DNA of 42,881 nucleotides from Bacillota bacterium (lineage in GTDB: Bacteria; Bacillota; Clostridia; Saccharofermentanales; UBA5734), in the NCBI GenBank assembly GCA_029548445.1, contig JAKPNJ010000087.1, positions 1-42,881 of the forward strand. Direction: 5' to 3'. Under the pieces are notes generated by a model, which was not told the DNA's origin, ran no database searches, and saw nothing but the letters and a program-made list of their open reading frames with translations. Positions 37,199-42,881 of this stretch are shown here, in pieces (position 1 is the first letter of the stretch; each line of letters starts with the position of its first letter). Both the position numbers and the translations under genes were made by a program.

Positions 37199-39528
37199 GG
37201 GCCCTCCCTCAGGATGAACTTGGCCTGGGATCCGGCTGCCCCATCCTGGATGAGATAGGTCAGCCGAATCCGACCGGTCCATCCCGTGGGCGCGTGCTTC
37301 TGCAGATCCAGGACCAGGCAGCCTTCCCGTTCGGCGATCCGGTAGACGATGGAGGCGGGCGCCTTCGTCCCCCAAGGCAGGACGGGATTTCCTTCCTGGC
37401 CGGCCAGGGCATAGAGAACCGAATTCCGGAACTCGTCCCCGACACCGTATTCGATCCGGATCCCCAGGGCCTTGGCCGCGCTGGGGGACGCGACGCCGGT
37501 GGTGGTGAAATCGATGTGGAGGGGATCCGCATCCTTGCATCCGTCCAGCAGGACACCGCAGGCCGCGGCGCCGCGGCTTTCGGAACCCATGCCCACCCAG
37601 GCCGAGCGGCTCCGCTCGTGCATGTCGGCACAGGGATGGTTGTCTCCCCGGTCGGGATACCAATAATCCTTGCGGACGATGGTCCCGGGACCTGCCTGTT
37701 CGGTCTCGAACTCGGCGCGGCCTGTCCCGTTGCTGATCTCGATGTACACCGAGCCATTCACCTGGATGTCCAGGTCGAGCTTGAGTCCCTGGGTCGACAC
37801 GCCGGTTTCCTTGCGCAGGATGCGCGGCGGGTCGGTGGCGGGATCGGATGGCTTCAGCGCATCGCTGATGGCGTAGACCGTGACATCCGCCTTCCGGAAC
37901 GGAATCCGGTCCAGCAGGACCTTGACCTGCCGTTCTGCGTTGCCGACATTGTAGATCACAAGGCCCGCCCGCTGGCCGTCGCATCCGGCCAGGGTCTCGA
38001 TGTCGGCCATCTTTTCCGTTGCATCCACCCGGTCCACCGGCAGCCGGGCATAGGTCCAGAGGGCCCGGTAAGCCGGGAAGCGCTCGCGGGTATCGTAGGA
38101 GATCAGGGAGAATCCGCTGGCCTGCTCGGACTCGGATCGCTCGTTGAATGTACAGGCCCAGAAGACCTGGGTCACGTCCGTGGCCCGGACCAGGCGTTCA
38201 ATCGCCCGGTACACATGCTTCACCATCAGGGAGTCGCTGTAGGTCGGGTCTCCCGGCTGGATCACGTTGAACTCGTTCAGGTGCTGCTGGACGGTGTCCC
38301 ACGCGGGATCCGCGGACAGGGCCTGCCGGATGGGGAACAGGTAACTGGCGTCGAAATTCGACAGGGAGCCGTTCTTGCCGTAGTAGTGCCAGGAAATGAA
38401 GTCCAGGGGGGCGGAATCCTCCCGGATCGCGTCCAGCAGCTTCTTCATGTTCCCATTGGAGACCATCTGGCCGATATACGCAGCCGACGCGCCGCCCACC
38501 AGGGCGTCCGGATTCGCCTCTCGAATCCCGGCCACGCCGTGGAGGTACATCTGGATGTACGCATTCCAGGTTCCCGTATAGAAGACCGTTCCGAAATCGG
38601 GCTCGTTCCAGATCTCATGGCCGGACAGGCGAATGCCGTTCTTCAGGAAATAGCCGGCGATGTTCCGGCACAACTCCTGCCACTTGCCCATGTCCGACGG
38701 CGGTTTCTTCCAGTCCCCCCCGTTTCCGGTGTACTGGGTCGAGGCAAAATAGACGTAGTAGGGGTTGATCCGGTGTTCCACCAGCCGGCGGGCGATCAGG
38801 TCCGGCATGACGAATTCCGAGTCCTTGCCGCCATTGGTCAGTCGATACCCGATGCCGCCGTACCCCATGAACAGGTCGATCCGCATGGATTCGGGCTGGA
38901 GGGCCATAACGGACGGCAGGCTGGACAGGGAGGTGTTGTTGAAACTGCCGGCAGGCCCGTACAGGTTCTGCCAGGTCCAGGTGGGGCTGAACTGGCTGAA
39001 TTTTTTCAGCCAGGGAATTTTCCGGCTGGGGGAGGAAAAATCGACATAGACGGCGTTGTCGGCTGTCAGGTCCAGGGCGTTGTAATGGGGCTCATCATCC
39101 GGAAGATAGGGATTATTGGGATAGGGCGATTCGTCATGCCGACCCAGCAGGGGGCCGGGCGTCACCACCGCCCCCGTGGGAGCCGGGGTCGCGGTGGCGC
39201 CCTGGGTCGGAGGCGGGGTCGGATCCGCAGGCGTCGACGACGGGGCGTCCGACGGGGTCGCGCCACTCGTGGGGTTCTCTCCTGTCGGCGAGGCCTCCGG
39301 CCATGTGGCCGTCGGCTCCTGGCCTGGCGAGATCGGCTCCGTCACCGATGGATCCGTGGGCCCGGACGTCGGTTGTCCGTCCGTCGGGATCCCGGAGGTT
39401 GGGGAAACCGGTCCCTGGCATCCCCCCAGCAACAGGCCCAGGCAGAGGGCCAGGGCGAGGGGCCGAAGGCGGCCCGGACGACGGACGGCCGGGCTGGACA
39501 GATGGTTCTGGGCGGATGTGGCCGGCAT
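37195..39528 (-). CDS. GH39-like (clan GH-A) glycoside hydrolase lipoprotein with P/T/S-rich linker
   Basis: Lipobox LLLGGCQG, long Pro/Thr/Ser linker, SGHEIWNEPDFG acid/base motif, LDFISWHYYGK, HLNEFNVI. RBS aaggagg before ATG 39528. Confidence 0.75.
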   Translation of the reverse strand: MPATSAQNHLSSPAVRRPGRLRPLALALCLGLLLGGCQGPVSPTSGIPTDGQPTSGPTDPSVTEPISPGQEPTATWPEASPTGENPTSGATPSDAPSSTPADPTPPPTQGATATPAPTGAVVTPGPLLGRHDESPYPNNPYLPDDEPHYNALDLTADNAVYVDFSSPSRKIPWLKKFSQFSPTWTWQNLYGPAGSFNNTSLSSLPSVMALQPESMRIDLFMGYGGIGYRLTNGGKDSEFVMPDLIARRLVEHRINPYYVYFASTQYTGNGGDWKKPPSDMGKWQELCRNIAGYFLKNGIRLSGHEIWNEPDFGTVFYTGTWNAYIQMYLHGVAGIREANPDALVGGASAAYIGQMVSNGNMKKLLDAIREDSAPLDFISWHYYGKNGSLSNFDASYLFPIRQALSADPAWDTVQQHLNEFNVIQPGDPTYSDSLMVKHVYRAIERLVRATDVTQVFWACTFNERSESEQASGFSLISYDTRERFPAYRALWTYARLPVDRVDATEKMADIETLAGCDGQRAGLVIYNVGNAERQVKVLLDRIPFRKADVTVYAISDALKPSDPATDPPRILRKETGVSTQGLKLDLDIQVNGSVYIEISNGTGRAEFETEQAGPGTIVRKDYWYPDRGDNHPCADMHERSRSAWVGMGSESRGAAACGVLLDGCKDADPLHIDFTTTGVASPSAAKALGIRIEYGVGDEFRNSVLYALAGQEGNPVLPWGTKAPASIVYRIAEREGCLVLDLQKHAPTGWTGRIRLTYLIQDGAAGSQAKFILREGP

Positions 39529-39569
39529 GGTTCTCCTCCTTGTCGTGTCGCGTCTCATGCGCAACGGCT

Positions 39570-41675
39570 TCATGTGCATGGTCGGCCCGTGAAGGACAGG
39601 ACAGCGCCACAGAACGGGCCGGTTCCATCCAACAGGACCCGGGCGCCCTGCTTCCGAACGGCCAGGGCCGTTTCGCCAAACCACGCCGTGAGGTCGGCGG
39701 ATGCCAGCATCGGGATCTCCAGTTCGAGGGTCGATCCGACATCGCCGAATCCATGGACGACGGCCACGGCGTCCCCGGAATCCCGGGACAGGACGACGAC
39801 ACACTGCCATCCCTCCGGTCGGCTGTAGGACAGGACGGGCGGCCCCAGGCGCCGGGAACGGCCGTCCCGAAGGAGGGGTGCCATCTGTCGGTAGAACGCC
39901 GTGGCGGCCCGGACCCGTTCCTTCTGCCAGTCGGCCAGGCGGTCCAGGGGCCCCGAAAGACACAGCCGGCCCAGGAACCCGGCTGCCAGGGAGTAGACCA
40001 GGCGCCGTTCGGTGTCGGTCTCCCGGAGAACCGCCCAGATCTGGCTTTGCCTGGGCAGGACCGCCCGATGCAGGTTGGCGGCGATGATGGGGATATCGAC
40101 GCATTCATGGGAGTCGGAGAAGGAGGCCATGGAGCAGAGGGCCATCATGGACGGCTCCAGGCGGTGGCCGCCCGAGGAACAGTTTTCAACCACCAGGTCC
40201 GGCTGGTCCTCCCGGAGCCCTGCAAAAAAGCGCTGCATGGCCAGGGCCTGGAGGCGCAGGGATTCGGCGGGATACTCCCCTTCTTCCCCGTCGCACTCGA
40301 TCCCGAAGGTCTCGTTGTAATCGATCTTGACATACCCGAATCCGTTTTCGCGCAGGAAATCGTTGACGCTCTTTTTCAACCGGGCGACGACGGCCGGATT
40401 TCGGAAGTTCCAGAAAACCCGGTCGCTGGCGGACAGGACCCGGCCCCGAAGCGTCAGGAAACAGCTGGGATCTGCGGCAAACAGGGGCGATTTTTTTCCG
40501 ACATTCTCGTACTCGAACCAGATGCCGGGTCGGAGCCCCGCTTCCCGGATCCGGTCCGTCGTCGCGCGGATGCCCTCGGGAAACCGGTTTCGGCTGGGCG
40601 TCCACTGGCCGAAACTGTCGGCCCAATAGGAATCGGAGTACCAGCCGGCATCGATGACGAAGTACTCGGCGCCCAGTTCCCGGGCTGCATCCAACTGGGA
40701 CATCGCCCGTTCGTGGGTCGGGTTCCCCCAGCTGTCACAATATTCGTTATAAATAACCGGCAAATGCTCCTCCGATTCCGGCAGGCCGGAAAGAACCCGC
40801 CGATGCTCGTCCAGGAGCCGGTCGCACCCGTCGTCCAGGTCGCCGCGGCAAACGGTCAGGATCGCCTCCGGTGTCGAAAAGGACGTTCCGGGCCGGATCT
40901 CCTTCTCCCAATGGCCGAACTCATGGTCGGCGAGGCCCCCCGACAGGGAAAGCCCGTCCTTCCTTCGGTAGGCTTCCATCTGCCAGGACGCGCACCAGGC
41001 CAGCTGGGCAGCCCACAGGACGCCCCGCCGCGTGTCCTCGGCCGCGACAAAGGGAAAGAAACGCCGGACCGGCAGGGTCCCCACCTGGCCGAACCGCTCG
41101 CTCTTGGGGGCCCAGCGGGACCAGGACGGATCCAGCTGCAGGTCTTCCGCCACATGCCGGTCGTGGCGCCCCTCGGCGCTCCAGTAACTGCGGAGTCGAT
41201 GGATCACGAGGCTGCCGGGTGCTTCCCCGGATTCGAACGGGGTCAGGCCGGAGAGGGAAAAACTGGCGGCCATCTGGAGAACCGGCGTGGATTCGCCGTT
41301 GTTGTCGATCGTGAGACTGGACCGAAGGCTGCGGTTTCCGTGATGCACCAGGGTGTGGACCGCCGACACGTCGTCGCTGCCGAGAAAGTACGTCCGGACG
41401 GTTGTCCGGCCACCTTCCCGCTCCTCCTCCTGCCGAAGGAACCGGAACCGGAGCAGGCTTTTCGAATTGCGCATGGATACGCCGGCCGTGTACGGGCAGC
41501 CGGGCTCGTCCTCCGCGAAGTGGATCTGGAGAAGGGATTCCCTTTCCTGCCAGGCATCCGGCTCGATGCACGCTTCCATGCCGGAGGGAACCAGGAGCAA
41601 GGACATGCAATCTGGTCCACCATGATAGATGGCCGTCATATCCCCGAAACGGTATTCCTGCCTGTATTCAGACAT
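39570..41675 (-). CDS. GH36-type alpha-galactosidase
   Basis: YFVIDAGWYSDSYW, GFGYVKIDYNETFG (nucleophile motif), VENCSSGGHRLEPSMM, SFSDSHECVD. RBS aggagg before ATG 41675. Confidence 0.9.
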   Translation of the reverse strand: MSEYRQEYRFGDMTAIYHGGPDCMSLLLVPSGMEACIEPDAWQERESLLQIHFAEDEPGCPYTAGVSMRNSKSLLRFRFLRQEEEREGGRTTVRTYFLGSDDVSAVHTLVHHGNRSLRSSLTIDNNGESTPVLQMAASFSLSGLTPFESGEAPGSLVIHRLRSYWSAEGRHDRHVAEDLQLDPSWSRWAPKSERFGQVGTLPVRRFFPFVAAEDTRRGVLWAAQLAWCASWQMEAYRRKDGLSLSGGLADHEFGHWEKEIRPGTSFSTPEAILTVCRGDLDDGCDRLLDEHRRVLSGLPESEEHLPVIYNEYCDSWGNPTHERAMSQLDAARELGAEYFVIDAGWYSDSYWADSFGQWTPSRNRFPEGIRATTDRIREAGLRPGIWFEYENVGKKSPLFAADPSCFLTLRGRVLSASDRVFWNFRNPAVVARLKKSVNDFLRENGFGYVKIDYNETFGIECDGEEGEYPAESLRLQALAMQRFFAGLREDQPDLVVENCSSGGHRLEPSMMALCSMASFSDSHECVDIPIIAANLHRAVLPRQSQIWAVLRETDTERRLVYSLAAGFLGRLCLSGPLDRLADWQKERVRAATAFYRQMAPLLRDGRSRRLGPPVLSYSRPEGWQCVVVLSRDSGDAVAVVHGFGDVGSTLELEIPMLASADLTAWFGETALAVRKQGARVLLDGTGPFCGAVLSFTGRPCT

Positions 41676-41736
41676 CCTGAAACCTCCTGGCATAGCCATC
41701 ACATGGATTCATGTTTCCTGCTGGATTTCCCGAAAC

Positions 41737-41766
41737 TTGACGCAGGTCCATCCTCGACCCTATAAT
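41737..41766 (+). promoter_or_regulatory. Sigma70/SigA-type promoter of the AraC regulator
   Basis: TTGACG-18 bp-TATAAT. Confidence 0.65.
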
Positions 41767-41781
41767 TCCACTGAACAGAGG

Positions 41782-42687
41782 ATGCCTGGAGCGTTTTTCG
41801 GGCCCCCGAATACGAGGTGTGTTGTCTTGGAAAGGCGAACCGGAAGCTCCCTCAACAACGAGACGTTTATCAACTACTGGACCGAGCAGGCGACCCATTT
41901 CGACCTGTATGTGATGGAATGCGGCTATGAGAAATGTGACCCGCTCCATTTCTGGGGTCCGGCCGTCAAGCGGTTCCACAGCATCCACTATATCCTTTCC
42001 GGTGAAGGCGAGCTGCACATGAACGGACAGACGTTCCGTCTGGGCCGCGGGGATGGTTTCTACCTGTCGCCCCGCCAGGTCGTCCATTACATCGCCTCCG
42101 AATCCAACCCCTGGGAGTACCGGTGGGTGTCCTTCAACGGCAGCCAGGCCCAAAGCACCATGAACCTGACGACCGTATCGGACCAGAATCCTGTGTTCCA
42201 CTTCGACCGGGACGACCGCTTCGCCCGGACCATGTGCGAAATCTATGACTGCTCCCATTCCGGCCATGTGGCCGATTTCCTCCTGACCGGCCGGCTGTAC
42301 CTCTTCATGGCGGATTTCGTATCCCTGTTCCGGAATGAGAGCCATGCGGATTTCGAGGCCAGCCGGGAATATGTCTCCCAGGCGCTGCGTTTCATCGAGG
42401 GCAACCTGCAGAAGGGTTGTACGGTCGAATCCCTGACCCGGCACCTGGGACTGAGCCGTACCTATATTTACAAGATTTTCATGAAGCATGTCGGCATGTC
42501 CCCGACGGACTACATGGCGAACCTGCGGATCAGCCATGCCAAGGACCTGTTGCGGTCCAGCCGCTGTTCGGTATCGGAGGCGGCCCTGTCGGTCGGATAC
42601 GACGACCCGTTTTATTTCTCCAAGGTGTTCAAGAAGATCGTCGGAAAGTCGCCGGCGGCCTACCTGAAGGATATGCTGGCGGAGTAG
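41782..42687 (+). CDS. AraC family transcriptional regulator (cupin sensor + HTH)
   Basis: Cupin-like HSIHYILSGEGELHMNGQTFRLGRGDGFYLSPRQVVHYIA and AraC HTH CTVESLTRHLGLSRTYIYKIFMKHVGMSPTDYMANLRISHAKDLL..VGYDDPFYFSKVFKKIVGKSPAAYL. ATG 41782 or TTG further in; track start 41629 is an extension. Confidence 0.92.
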   Translation: MPGAFFGPPNTRCVVLERRTGSSLNNETFINYWTEQATHFDLYVMECGYEKCDPLHFWGPAVKRFHSIHYILSGEGELHMNGQTFRLGRGDGFYLSPRQVVHYIASESNPWEYRWVSFNGSQAQSTMNLTTVSDQNPVFHFDRDDRFARTMCEIYDCSHSGHVADFLLTGRLYLFMADFVSLFRNESHADFEASREYVSQALRFIEGNLQKGCTVESLTRHLGLSRTYIYKIFMKHVGMSPTDYMANLRISHAKDLLRSSRCSVSEAALSVGYDDPFYFSKVFKKIVGKSPAAYLKDMLAE

Positions 42688-42725
42688 GCCGGGTTCCCCA
42701 GGCCTTCTCCATCGCCCCTGAACGG

Positions 42726-42760
42726 AGGCCCGGGCGCGGGACCTGCCCACGCCCGGGCCT
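42726..42760. terminator. Strong hairpin between convergent AraC gene and right-edge CDS
   Basis: Perfect 11-bp stem AGGCCCGGGCG ... CGCCCGGGCCT with a 13-nt loop; weak T tract. Confidence 0.6.
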
Positions 42761-42790
42761 TGCCATCATCCAGGAGAGGTTCCTGCAGGA

Positions 42791-42881
42791 TCAGGACCGT
42801 TTCCGGGCGGTTACCAGGGTCACGACGCCGGCGCCCGCCATCAGCAGCAGGCCCAGGGAGAAGGGATCGGCGGTCGTGGGG
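42791..42881 (-). CDS. C-terminus of a surface protein with sortase-like sorting-signal architecture (5' part outside window)
   Basis: Minus-strand translation of the edge: PTTADPFSLGLLLMAGAGVVTLVTARKRS*; hydrophobic span and basic tail ending at the stop. Not in the ORF track because it is partial. Confidence 0.55.
   Translation of the reverse strand, partial: PTTADPFSLGLLLMAGAGVVTLVTARKRS

Noticed and set aside
37093-39828. 911-aa plus-strand ORF (and 39303-41765, 820 aa)
   Set aside because: Shadows of the GH39-like and GH36 genes; low-complexity composition and no credible start context.
1-42881. CRISPR array, tRNA/rRNA genes, transposases or integrases
   Set aside because: No regularly spaced repeats, cloverleaf-like stretches or mobile-element protein motifs seen. 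The Card1-like nuclease therefore is not called CRISPR-associated here.

Overview
42.9 kb window of high-GC bacterial DNA, probably a Firmicutes/Clostridia relative (inferred from PolC, LplABC-type ABC transporter and YcxB-like families). It has two halves separated by a bidirectional terminator near 23.34 kb. The LEFT half (1-23.3 kb) is an unusual accessory island with two divergent gene blocks around a ~770 bp non-coding gap (13270-14042). The minus-strand block is: NACHT-LRR STAND NTPase; a CbbX/SpoVK-type AAA+ ATPase with a novel N-terminal region; YbjN-like protein; exported vWA protein; a 1139-aa tubulin/FtsZ-like GTPase; and a TM-hairpin protein that runs off the left edge (missed by the ORF track). 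The plus-strand block is: a second paralogous CbbX-type AAA+ ATPase; an 859-aa protein that reads as a catalytically eroded, exonuclease-less paralog of DNA polymerase III PolC; a small coiled-coil TM protein; a putative PD-(D/E)XK nuclease with a hydrophobic C-terminus; a protein with an LSm-like N-terminus and a Card1/DUF1887-like nuclease C-terminus; then a multi-TM protein and a GDPD. The RIGHT half is a conventional plant-polysaccharide utilisation locus: LplA/B/C-type ABC transporter, UroD-like enzyme, GH2, ROK regulator, Gfo/Idh/MocA oxidoreductase, YcxB-like protein, GH28, GH39-like lipoprotein, GH36 and an AraC regulator. The best candidate for an undescribed system is the divergent AAA+/pseudo-PolC/nuclease and NACHT/AAA+/tubulin-vWA island. 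All family assignments come from reading motifs and from remembered reference sequences; no searches were run.
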